Below, one piece after another: positions 41,307 to 49,350 of a stretch of 64,000 nucleotides of DNA. The notes beneath the pieces were generated by a model, which saw only the letters and a program-made list of their open reading frames with translations, did no database searches and was not told the origin of the DNA. The stretch is from Bacteroidales bacterium (GTDB lineage Bacteria; Bacteroidota; Bacteroidia; Bacteroidales; UBA932): NCBI GenBank assembly GCA_016291185.1, contig JAEFAI010000001.1, positions 62,001 through 126,000 on the forward strand, read 5' to 3'. Each line of letters opens with the position of its first letter. Within the stretch, counting starts at the first letter, position 1. Made by a program: the position numbers and the translations under genes.

Positions 41307-42607
41307 ATGCACTGTCGCCCCCTCATACGTATATTTTGCGCCCTTGCCGTCTTCTTCGGAACTTCAGGGGTGGGGGTTTGCGGGCGCAAAATCCGGACGT
41401 GAACGTCCTGCGCCTGAACGTCTTCTTTGAGCGAAGCCACACGAGGGTCGATCCTAATTTCCGGGAAAACGCTGCCCACATGCAGGCATTCCGCGACGTG
41501 CTGGAAGCGCGTATGGCGGAGGGCTGCGTCGTGGATGCGGTGCTGCTGCGCGGTTCGGCTTCGCCGGAAGGCACCACGCAGGGCAATCGTAACCTGGCCA
41601 ACGCCCGTGCCCATGCGCTCGACGACTGGTTTGCGGATACGCTGGGCCTGGCGGGCTCGGCGCTCTTCCACCGCGAGGTGGTTGGCGAGGACTGGGAAAG
41701 CCTGGTGCGCATCATCAAGACCCTGGACACCGACTGGCGGGATGAAGTCATCGATATCATCGAACATACGCCCGAATGGATCTTTGAGAACGGCAAGATC
41801 GTCGATTCCCGCAAGAACCGCCTGCGTATGCTGCAGGGCGGCCGGGTCTGGAACTGGCTGGACGCCAATGTGTTCCCGGAGCTGCGCGCCGTCGGCGTGT
41901 CGGTGGAGTGCATCGTCTCGCGTCCGCTGCTGGCGCGTACGGATACCGTCTATATCACGAACACCGTCCGCGACACAGTCTATATCGACCTTACGCCTCC
42001 TGCCGTCATCCCGGCGGCGCCGGCCCGATCCTATTCGCTCGACGGGAAGAAGATGCTCTTCGCCCTGCGCACCAACGCCCTCGCTATTCCGCTGGCGAAC
42101 GTGGGCATCGAAGTGCCGCTGGGTGAGCGCTGGAGCATCGGCGCCGACATTTATTACCCCTGGATCTGGCGTCCCGACCATGCGCAGGGCATCGACAAGA
42201 CCGGCACTTGCAACGAGCTGATGGCGGCGGATGTGGAGTTGCGCTATTGGTTCCCGCGCAAGCATAAGCAGCCTGCCCAGCGCCTGCTGGGCCACTCGAT
42301 CGGCCTCTACGCCGCTGCGGGTCAGTATGACTTCGAGCGCGACTGGAGCGGCCATCAGGGAGAATTCTACAACGTCGGCCTGGACTACCTCTTCGCCTGT
42401 CCCATCTTCGACGGGCGCATGCACCTGGAGTTCGAGCTCGGCGTCGGCTATATCTATTCGCCGTCCCGGCCGTACGACTGCCTGGAGCCCGGCGGGCTGA
42501 TCTACCACCGCAAGGGCGTGACGCAGCAGACCAGCTGGTTCGGGCCGACCCGCGCACAGCTGTCGCTGGTCGTCCCCATTTACGTAAAGAAAGGAGGTCG
42601 CAAATGA
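41307..42607 (+). CDS. DUF3575-type protein with OmpA-like region, apparent frameshift in the signal peptide
   Basis: The main frame (ending 42607) encodes an exported protein starting LRAQNPDVNVLRLNVFF. An OmpA-like segment follows (about 60-110 of the mature protein, LLRGSASPEGTTQGNRNLANARA). The C-terminal outer-membrane domain is of the DUF3575 kind (FALRTNALAIPLANVGIEVPLG to the end). In that frame no good signal peptide exists. The ATG at 41307 encodes MHCRPLIRIFCALAVFFG in another frame, and one more G in the G-rich tract at 41367-41376 would join both into a normal signal peptide ending LRAQ. DUF3575 proteins commonly open Bacteroidales fimbrial operons. It overlaps the next gene by four bases. 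Confidence 0.8.
41367..41376. other. G-rich tract (GGGGTGGGGG) where the DUF3575 frame breaks
   Basis: Frames change exactly here. One added G restores a continuous signal peptide and mature protein. It may be a slippage site or a base-calling error. Confidence 0.65.
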
Positions 42608-43614
42608 TGAAACGTATCCTCCTGACGCTGACCCTGTTGCTGGCCCTGACCGCCTGCCACCGCATCCCGATGCACGAGGCGGCCTCGGGCGTCTATCTGA
42701 AACTGACCTTGAAGCTCGATCCCGATGTGGCGCCCGGCGAATATGTCGATCTGGAGCACCATCCGGAGTTCCAGACAAAGGTAAATCCCAAGCGGCCGGA
42801 GATGGTCCGCGCGCTCTTCTACAATGTGGACAGCCACGAGCTGGTCTCGGAGGATTTCCTTCCGGTCGAGGGCGGTTTCGTGGATATCGCGCCGGGCGTG
42901 TACGACGTGCTCGTCTATAGCCTCGGCACGGAAGTGACGCAGGTCGAAGGTGCGCAGATGCGCGCCAGCGGCGATGCATTCACGAGCCGGACCGGCACCC
43001 GGCTCAGGTTGTCGCCGAGCAAGGCGACCGGAGACGAGGAGCTGAGCGCCTCGGATGTGCCGGTCATTTATGAACCGGACCACCTCTTCGCCGGCAAGAT
43101 TGCCGGGGCCGTTGTCCCGGTTCGCCCGGAGGACCTCGAATCGGATATGGTGGTGCTGGAGACGGAGTTGAAACGCGTGTCGGAGACCTGGAGCCTCGAA
43201 TTCATCGACATCGAAGGCGCGGAGCGCATCACCGGCGTCGAGGTCTATCTGACGGGCCAGGCGGACGGCCGCTACCTTTGGGACGGCCGCACGCAGAACC
43301 ACCAGGCGGCGCTCTCGCTCAACTGCGCGGTGGATGTGCCGCATCACGAGATTTACTCCGTGCTGAATACTTTCGGAAAATATCCGGAAGCGGATTGCGA
43401 CGTGCTGGTGAACGTGATGCTGAGCATCGCGGGCGGCGAGCGCGTCCGCTACATCTTTAACGTCACAGCCCAGTGGTTGAACCCTGACAACACGGCGCAC
43501 CGCATCGTGATCACGGACCCGGTGGACGTGCCGACGGCCGACTACTCGGGCGGCGGATTCGATCCGGTCGTGAACGAGTGGGACGGCGAAGAGATCGACG
43601 TAATCATTGGATAG
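42604..43614 (+). CDS. DUF5119-like fimbrial accessory lipoprotein (possible anchor)
   Basis: The 336-residue lipoprotein (LLALTACH) contains two beta domains. The stretch SWSLEFIDIEGAERITGV...LTGQ and the later FNVTAQ resemble DUF5119/Mfa2-like proteins found right after DUF3575 genes in Bacteroidales. In such systems the lipoprotein anchors the fimbria to the outer membrane; that role is inferred from position. The start overlaps the DUF3575 stop (ATGATG). A 27-base AT-rich gap separates it from the first fimbrillin. Confidence 0.75.
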   Translation: MMKRILLTLTLLLALTACHRIPMHEAASGVYLKLTLKLDPDVAPGEYVDLEHHPEFQTKVNPKRPEMVRALFYNVDSHELVSEDFLPVEGGFVDIAPGVYDVLVYSLGTEVTQVEGAQMRASGDAFTSRTGTRLRLSPSKATGDEELSASDVPVIYEPDHLFAGKIAGAVVPVRPEDLESDMVVLETELKRVSETWSLEFIDIEGAERITGVEVYLTGQADGRYLWDGRTQNHQAALSLNCAVDVPHHEIYSVLNTFGKYPEADCDVLVNVMLSIAGGERVRYIFNVTAQWLNPDNTAHRIVITDPVDVPTADYSGGGFDPVVNEWDGEEIDVIIG

Positions 43615-43641
43615 AATGTAAATAATATAACACAAAACATC

Positions 43642-44649
43642 ATGAAAAGGAATCTTATCTTCCTCCTCGCTGGCGCGGCAGTTCTGCTGACCGCAGCTGC
43701 CTGTAACAAGTCGAATCTTAGCACGGACGAGACCCCGGTCGAACTGGGCTTCAACGTCGTGGCCAATACTGCCACCAAGGCGGACCCGGAACTGGCCGGT
43801 GCCTCCCTGGGCACGAACAATGACTATGTCATCTATGCGGCCGCATCCGCCGACGGCTCTCCCAAGTACTTCGATCCCGCGGCCGTGTCCTACGGCGGCC
43901 AGCTGTTCGCCTACTTCACGGATGGCGCCAAGTGGTTCCCGGCTTCCGGCACCGGCTCCTATACCAAGCAGCATATCTACTGGCCTTTCGGCGGCGTGAA
44001 GGTGGATTTCCTGGCCTGCGCGCTGACGCCGGCCGCCAAAGGCGCCCTTCATCCGACCTTCCATTCCGACACCCATGCCCGTGAGTTTACGATCGATGAT
44101 TGGGATACCTTCGCCAATCAGTACGACGTGATGTACGCCGTGGCCAATGGCTGCGTGCCGGGCACCGACGGCAACGTCGCCCTCACTTTCAAACACGCCC
44201 AGGCCCTCCTCGCCTTCACGGCCAAGAAGAGCGCCACCACGACGGTGGACCTGACAATCAACAAGATCACGATCAGGGACCTGGAGTACAAGGGTTCGCT
44301 GAAGGTCGACAACTACCGCGCCAACCTCAAGGCCGGCTGGACCATCTCCGCCCACGGCGACAAGGACCTCAGCGCTGCCGAGGGCATCTCCGACTTCCCC
44401 TATACGCTGAACAGCACGGCTACCCAGCTCACCACGAACCTGCTGATCCCGGAGCAGTCCGCCAAGCAGATCGTGATCAACTACTCGATGGGCGGCAAGA
44501 CCTTCGACTACTCCCTCAATATCCCGCGCATGACGTGGGAAATGGGCAAGAAGTACACCTTCAACCTCGAGTTCTCCGCAGCTGAGATCACCTTCACCAC
44601 CTCCGTGGATGATTGGAGCGAGGTCGTTGACAACGAGCAGATCGGCTAG
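43642..44649 (+). CDS. Fimbrillin family lipoprotein 1
   Basis: The 335-residue lipoprotein (LLTAAACNKS) follows the fimbrillin (Mfa-like 1) pattern: a TKADPELAGASLGTNNDYVIYA opening, IYWPFGGVKVDFLACAL and FKHAQALLAFTAKKS. The C-terminal strand segment is MTWEMGKKYTFNLEFSAAEITF. Fimbrillins are exported as lipoproteins and polymerise after proteolysis, passing a strand to the next subunit. The ATKADPEL and SLGT words recur in the next gene, so the two are sister copies. Confidence 0.85.
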   Translation: MKRNLIFLLAGAAVLLTAAACNKSNLSTDETPVELGFNVVANTATKADPELAGASLGTNNDYVIYAAASADGSPKYFDPAAVSYGGQLFAYFTDGAKWFPASGTGSYTKQHIYWPFGGVKVDFLACALTPAAKGALHPTFHSDTHAREFTIDDWDTFANQYDVMYAVANGCVPGTDGNVALTFKHAQALLAFTAKKSATTTVDLTINKITIRDLEYKGSLKVDNYRANLKAGWTISAHGDKDLSAAEGISDFPYTLNSTATQLTTNLLIPEQSAKQIVINYSMGGKTFDYSLNIPRMTWEMGKKYTFNLEFSAAEITFTTSVDDWSEVVDNEQIG

Positions 44650-44651
44650 TC

Positions 44652-45662
44652 TTGACCCGCACCCCGCATATCGTCCTGGCGTTGCTCTGCTTCACCGCCT
44701 GCTCCCAGACCCTGACGGTCACGGAGCCGCGTGAGCTGTCGCTGCGCGCCGTGGCGGCGGCCCCGACCAAGGCGGATCCCGAGCTGAACGGCTCCTCGCT
44801 GGGCACGGACAACACCTACGTCATTCGAGCATCGACCTCGACGTATAATACGCCGGGGTCGGCGCCCGCGACGTACTTTGAAGACCAGCTCTTCACCTAC
44901 GACGGTACGGACGCCAAATGGCATGCGGACCCGGAACCCATCTACTGGCCCTTCAGCAGCGTGCAGGTGGATTTCCTGGCCCTCGCCCTCAAGCCTGCGG
45001 CCTACACGGCCCTGACCACCGCACCGGGCACGCTCGCATTCAACGAGGCGTCCCAGGGCGGCGCGGCGGGCGGCGTGACCATCAGCGGCTGGGACACCTA
45101 CGCGAACCAGTACGACGTGATGTACGCCGTGTCCAACGGCCAGTCCGTGGGCAGCAGCACGGCCGGCACCATCCCCCTGACCTTCGCGCACACGATGGCG
45201 GTGGTGGGATTCACGGCCAAGTGCTCTACGGGTCTCGGAATCTTCACGATCAAGTCGATGCAGATCAATGGCCTCGACTATGCAGGTACGCTCAAGGTAG
45301 ATAACACCAACACGGAGCTGACCTCTACCTGGAGCAGCCTCACGAGCGGAGATAAGCCGCTCTCGCTGACGGCGACGCCGTTCACCGTTCCGGGTGCCAG
45401 CGCGACGGGCGACGCGATCAAACTCACGGACCACCTGCTGGTGATCCCGCAGGCTTCGCGCAGCGTCACTGTGACGTATCATGTGGTGAACTCTATTCCC
45501 GACTTGACCGTTACGCTGCCGCTTCCGCGTCTGAATTGGAAAGCCGGATACCGCTACACCTACAACCTGACCTTCAACGGCACGGAGATCCTCGTGGATC
45601 CGGTGTCCGTGACAGACTGGAACGGCACCCCGGTGGATGTGACAACCCTGCTCTCCAATTAA
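44652..45662 (+). CDS. Fimbrillin family lipoprotein 2 (sister of fimbrillin 1)
   Basis: The 336-residue protein starts with a TTG two bases after the previous stop; no ATG fits as well, and TTG gives a clean signal peptide with lipobox (CFTACS). It shares TKADPELNGSSLGTDNTYVI, YWPFSSVQVDFLALALKPAA and YANQYDVMYAV with fimbrillin 1, and the end LNWKAGYRYTYNLTFNGTEI. It is a tandem duplicate that has diverged. The rare start codon could lower its expression relative to fimbrillin 1. Confidence 0.82.
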   Translation: MTRTPHIVLALLCFTACSQTLTVTEPRELSLRAVAAAPTKADPELNGSSLGTDNTYVIRASTSTYNTPGSAPATYFEDQLFTYDGTDAKWHADPEPIYWPFSSVQVDFLALALKPAAYTALTTAPGTLAFNEASQGGAAGGVTISGWDTYANQYDVMYAVSNGQSVGSSTAGTIPLTFAHTMAVVGFTAKCSTGLGIFTIKSMQINGLDYAGTLKVDNTNTELTSTWSSLTSGDKPLSLTATPFTVPGASATGDAIKLTDHLLVIPQASRSVTVTYHVVNSIPDLTVTLPLPRLNWKAGYRYTYNLTFNGTEILVDPVSVTDWNGTPVDVTTLLSN

Positions 45663-45665
45663 GCC

Positions 45666-46934
45666 ATGCGTCGGGTCCTGGTTGGTCTTCTTCTGCTTTT
45701 GGCAGCTTGTGGAAAAGAGCCGTCATCTTCGTCATTCGCTGGCTTGACCAGCGAATCTCCCATCGAATTCGGCCTTGCCGATGTCGCCACCAAGGGGAAA
45801 CCGGCCATCACTTCGCTCCCGACCCTGGCCGCGCAGGACTTCAGCGTCAGCGCCTGGCATACCCCGGAAGGGGAGACCTTCGATGTGCCGGGCGGTACTT
45901 CCGTGAAGTACTTCGAGAACCACCGTTTCGGCTATATCAAAGGCCCGGGCGAAGGCGACACGTACGCCGAGCACGCCTGGCAGGGCGTCACCCGCAGCGG
46001 TGTGACACTCCTTCCGAATCCCGTATATTATCCGCTGGACGGCAGCCTGACCTTCTTCTGCTACGCGCCTTACCGGGCCGATGCGGCGGCCCTTCCCGCC
46101 CCCAACCCCGACACGCGCGATATTATTCTGACGGATCCCGTCACGGACGACGCTGTCCGCGCCCGCCTGCCGGGCTACCTGATCGGCTCGCCGGTCATCC
46201 GCTACACGCCTGCGGCGTCTGCGCGGGACCAGGTCGATTTCCTTGCCGCCAGTCCGATCCTGGATGTCAGCCGTCTCGACAACAGCGGCCGCTTCAGTCT
46301 GGGTTTCGACCACCGGCTGACGCAGGTGAAATTCGCGTTCAACTATGACGGCTACCTGCCTGATCCGGAATTTGCCTGCGTGACCAGCATTGAAGTCCGT
46401 AACGTCGTGAGTTCGGCCTATCTTTATTTTACGGAACCGACACCCTATGTTACGGGATGCAGTTGGAGCACAGACGCTTCGCTGGACGATCCCTTCACGC
46501 CGGGCACGCCGCTTCCGACGGCATCCTACCGCTTGACTGATGAAGAAGTCGGCGGTGTCCGGGAACTGATCCCGAGCAATGTGATGTCGTCCCACATTCC
46601 GGAGAAGAACGGTGCCAACGATAACCACCTGCCTGTCTGTACGGATGAAGGCATCCTCTTCCTGCTTCCGCAGACGCTGTCCAATGACGCAGAACTCGAA
46701 GTTGGTTACGTCATCGCTGAGCAGCATGGCGTGCCCAAAGTCACGGATGTGCTCACGGTCAAGCTGCGCACCTCTTCGATGACTGCCTGGCCGGCCGGTA
46801 AGCAGGTGCGTTATCTGCTGACGCTCAACATTCCGAACCACCAGGTCAGCGGCATTTCGGCCCAGCTTTCCGATTGGGAAGACGCCGGCAACACCCACAC
46901 GACCGAACAACTTCTTCCCCATACCACCCCGTAA
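45666..46934 (+). CDS. Fimbrillin-like lipoprotein, module gene A
   Basis: The 422-residue lipoprotein (LLLLLAACG) is the first gene of a five-gene module repeated downstream. The mature start reads KEPSSSSFAGLTSESPIEF; SSFAGLTSES is encoded by a palindromic repeat. Core words shared with A' at 55485 are DFSVSAW, PLDGSLTFFCYAPYRA, LPGYLIGSP and DQVDFLAA. Near the end both have TAWPAGKQVRYLLTLN-type strands. The fold is probably Mfa-like 1. It is the putative shaft or adaptor subunit. Confidence 0.8.
   Translation: MRRVLVGLLLLLAACGKEPSSSSFAGLTSESPIEFGLADVATKGKPAITSLPTLAAQDFSVSAWHTPEGETFDVPGGTSVKYFENHRFGYIKGPGEGDTYAEHAWQGVTRSGVTLLPNPVYYPLDGSLTFFCYAPYRADAAALPAPNPDTRDIILTDPVTDDAVRARLPGYLIGSPVIRYTPAASARDQVDFLAASPILDVSRLDNSGRFSLGFDHRLTQVKFAFNYDGYLPDPEFACVTSIEVRNVVSSAYLYFTEPTPYVTGCSWSTDASLDDPFTPGTPLPTASYRLTDEEVGGVRELIPSNVMSSHIPEKNGANDNHLPVCTDEGILFLLPQTLSNDAELEVGYVIAEQHGVPKVTDVLTVKLRTSSMTAWPAGKQVRYLLTLNIPNHQVSGISAQLSDWEDAGNTHTTEQLLPHTTP
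45730..45759 (+). repeat. In-frame palindromic element in gene A
   Basis: ATTCGCTGG pairs with CCAGCGAAT around CTTGA, flanked by CGTC and CTC. Relative to the common TCGCCGG form both arms have changed (C to T, G to A) so that pairing is kept. The element encodes SSFAGLTSES. Confidence 0.85.
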
Positions 46935-46940
46935 CGCGCC

Positions 46941-48023
46941 ATGAGAAACAGCAGGTCATATAGAATAGTCATTCCGGGCTTGATCCGGAATCTCCTGTTC
47001 GTGGGCCTCCTTGCCATGGCGGGCTGCGCCAAGGATCCGTCATTCGCCGGCTCCTCTTCGTCATTCGCCGGCTCGACCGGCGAATCTCAGGCCGTCGTTG
47101 ACATCCGCGCCTCCATCCTGGGGGAGGCCGCTCCGACCAAAGCCACCTGGGTGAGCTTCGGAGACAAAGCCACCTACGGCATCTTCACCTGCATTCATGA
47201 AGATACGAGTTCTCCGACCGAGTTTGCCAATTTTAAATCCAGTCTCTGGAATGTTCAGGCGCAGATGAGTGGCGGCTGGAAATACAGGAATGTAGCCTCT
47301 TACGCCGACGGGGCGCTCTACAGCGAAGGCTCCGCCAGTTTCATCCTGATGGGCCGTAGTGACGAGAAGCTGGCCGATCTCTATGCCTATGCCCCCTGGA
47401 CGCAGACTGCCTATGCGGCGGGCCCCCGGAATATCCCTTTCGACCGCAGCACGGATTTGATGTATGCTACGGAAAATGCGACGAACGCGAACCGGGGGAA
47501 GGACCCCGCAAGCGTAAGCACGCTCACTGCCGACTTCCATTTCCAGCGGGTGATGGCGTGCCTGCGCTTCGAGTTTACCCTCGATACGCCCGACAATACG
47601 ACCATGAGCGTGTCGCTGAACACCATTCAGGACAATGATACAGCCGGCGGGGCCGTCCTCTACACGGGCGGCGTCTTCGACGCCATTACCGGGACTTTTG
47701 TCTCGAAGACGGAAACGGACAAGCTGACCGGTCTGGGCAGTTGTCAGGTCGGCAGCGGCGGAGCGATCCAGTTCACCCTGGTGCCGACGGAAGTGACGGC
47801 CGACGATGAACTGACCTTTACCTTTTATTCCAGTACCCACATGCTGCCGCCCTTTGTCCTGAAGGCCAGCCAGGTGCTGCACAGCGACGGTATCACGCAC
47901 GGCTTTCAGGCCGGCTACAAATATACCTTCCACTTCACGCTGGACAACTACGTCCGCCTGGACGGATTCAACATCCAGACGTGGGGAGATCCTGAGGACT
48001 TGAGTTACCATGGTGTTATCTAA
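46941..48023 (+). CDS. Fimbrillin-like lipoprotein, module gene B
   Basis: The 360-residue lipoprotein (AMAGCAKDPS) shares with B' at 56807 the words AVVDIR, YGIFTCIHED / FGIFSCVHED, LADLYAYAPWTQ and IPF, plus a C-terminal YKYTFHFTLDNYV. Two stretches are made of palindromic repeats. IVIPGLIRNL forms part of the signal peptide, and FAGSSSSFAGSTGES lies just after the lipobox cysteine. B' lacks both, which marks them as insertions. ATG 46941 is chosen because it is the only start keeping the signal peptide; seven bases follow the A stop. Confidence 0.8.
   Translation: MRNSRSYRIVIPGLIRNLLFVGLLAMAGCAKDPSFAGSSSSFAGSTGESQAVVDIRASILGEAAPTKATWVSFGDKATYGIFTCIHEDTSSPTEFANFKSSLWNVQAQMSGGWKYRNVASYADGALYSEGSASFILMGRSDEKLADLYAYAPWTQTAYAAGPRNIPFDRSTDLMYATENATNANRGKDPASVSTLTADFHFQRVMACLRFEFTLDTPDNTTMSVSLNTIQDNDTAGGAVLYTGGVFDAITGTFVSKTETDKLTGLGSCQVGSGGAIQFTLVPTEVTADDELTFTFYSSTHMLPPFVLKASQVLHSDGITHGFQAGYKYTFHFTLDNYVRLDGFNIQTWGDPEDLSYHGVI
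46968..46994 (+). repeat. Palindromic element inside the signal peptide of gene B
   Basis: GTCATTCCGG and CCGGAATCTC flank GCTTGAT. The frame used here gives VIPGLIRNL, different from the frame used at 49528 and 52031. Confidence 0.85.
47038..47088 (+). repeat. One and a half palindromic elements in gene B after the lipobox
   Basis: A left half (GTCATTCGCCGGCTC at 47039-47053) is followed by a full element at 47059-47088 with arms ATTCGCCGG and CCGGCGAAT. Both are read in the same frame as FAG/SSFAGSTGES. Confidence 0.85.
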
Positions 48024-48033
48024 AGTGTGCCCT

Positions 48034-49350
48034 ATGAGAAGATTCGCGTTGGTATATCTGTTCCTCTCGCTCGTGGTCGTACTGCCTTCCTGTACCCGTG
48101 AGCCGCAACCCGGGAAAGGGGAGGATGCGCCGGTACTGCTCGCTGCGGGCACCAAGGCGCTGCCGGCAGGCATCGAAACCTTCCGCGCGCTGATGTTCTC
48201 TACGAACAGTCGCCAGTACACTGGGCGGAGCGGCAGTTACTGCACGCTGACTTTCTCTCACACAGATGATTATACCGATCCGCTCAATCCCGTGACCTAC
48301 CGGTGGCTGCAGCCCTGCCGGGTGAGCGAAGCCGGCGCACCGCTGGATATCAACGGTGATCCGGTGGCATCGTTGGCGGATGCGGATCACAGCAGCGCGT
48401 ACGGTCTGCGTTGGAACGGGACTTCCAGCGGATCCGGCAATGGCTCGCTGGTGGTGGTTGCGCCTGCCGTAGATTTTGTCATGAACGATGCCGTTCCGGG
48501 TCCTCCGGACCGTCTGGTCTGGCAGAACCTGGGACACGCGGTCTGGCTGAACTGGACCCTGGGGACGGAGATCTATATCAGCGATCCCGTAGCGGCAGGA
48601 TTTTCCGGAATCTGGTTCGATGGGCAGTACAGTTATTCCTCTTCTACATCGGAGCTTTCCACTACGCTGGTGGACCACCGCGCCAAGGTCACCATCAAGA
48701 TCCAGTGCTCCACGGACCTGATCCCGCAGACGCATCTCTACGATGTTCGCGTCACGGACCGTATCGTCACGGACCGTTTCTATCTGCTCGAGAGCGGGGA
48801 CAACGTGCGGGGCTTTTCTCGTCCGACCGATCCGGGAGACGCCAGCATCATTCAGTATTTTATCATTGACAGCGACCCGGCGCACGCCCTGCCGCTGATG
48901 AACGGCGCCGGACTTCCTGACTGGACAGACCCCGCCAATAAAAATGTATTGTTGGAGAAAGATGTGACCGACTGGACTTCCAGCGATCCGTTCTACCTCC
49001 AGGCTCGGGATTATTCAGCAGTTCTGATGACGGGCAAGCGCCCGGTTATCGAGGTGCGCCTGGGCACGGACCCGACGAACCCGGTCCGGGTACGGGTCCC
49101 GCTGGCGCAGGAACTGCTGCCGATGCATCATTATGTTTATACCCTGGACGTGACCAACGCTTACGTATCCGTGTATCGCTCCGTCATCGGATGGGACGAC
49201 GTGATGACGGGGAGTCACGCGGATGACGGCAAGACCGGCTCCGAGACGCCGGCCTATCTGGGCACGGTGGCAGTCGGTGGCCCGGGTGCCGGCGACGACG
49301 CCTGGGGGGCCGGCGGTGGCGGCATCGCCGATAAACCTGTTACGCCATGA
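48034..49350 (+). CDS. Fimbrial lipoprotein, module gene C, Gly-rich tail
   Basis: From ATG 48034 (MRRFALVYL) about 438 residues with lipobox LPSCT. It shares with C' at 57917 the words LPAGIETFRALMF/IPAGQRTFRVALF, DADHSS.YGLRW, the segment VTDRIVTDRFYL/VTNRIVSDRYYL and HHYVYTLDVTNAYVSVY. The C-terminus is low-complexity and Gly-rich (GGPGAGDDAWGAGGGG). The family is uncertain but probably fimbrillin-like. An upstream ATG at 48010 would overlap gene B and lacks a signal peptide. No palindromic element is present in this gene. Confidence 0.75.
   Translation: MRRFALVYLFLSLVVVLPSCTREPQPGKGEDAPVLLAAGTKALPAGIETFRALMFSTNSRQYTGRSGSYCTLTFSHTDDYTDPLNPVTYRWLQPCRVSEAGAPLDINGDPVASLADADHSSAYGLRWNGTSSGSGNGSLVVVAPAVDFVMNDAVPGPPDRLVWQNLGHAVWLNWTLGTEIYISDPVAAGFSGIWFDGQYSYSSSTSELSTTLVDHRAKVTIKIQCSTDLIPQTHLYDVRVTDRIVTDRFYLLESGDNVRGFSRPTDPGDASIIQYFIIDSDPAHALPLMNGAGLPDWTDPANKNVLLEKDVTDWTSSDPFYLQARDYSAVLMTGKRPVIEVRLGTDPTNPVRVRVPLAQELLPMHHYVYTLDVTNAYVSVYRSVIGWDDVMTGSHADDGKTGSETPAYLGTVAVGGPGAGDDAWGAGGGGIADKPVTP

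Noticed and set aside
41000..42979. N-terminal extension of the M48 peptidase to 42979 on the minus strand
   Set aside because: It is antisense to the DUF3575 and DUF5119-like genes, and the lipoprotein signal starts at 40999 with a -7 box just upstream.
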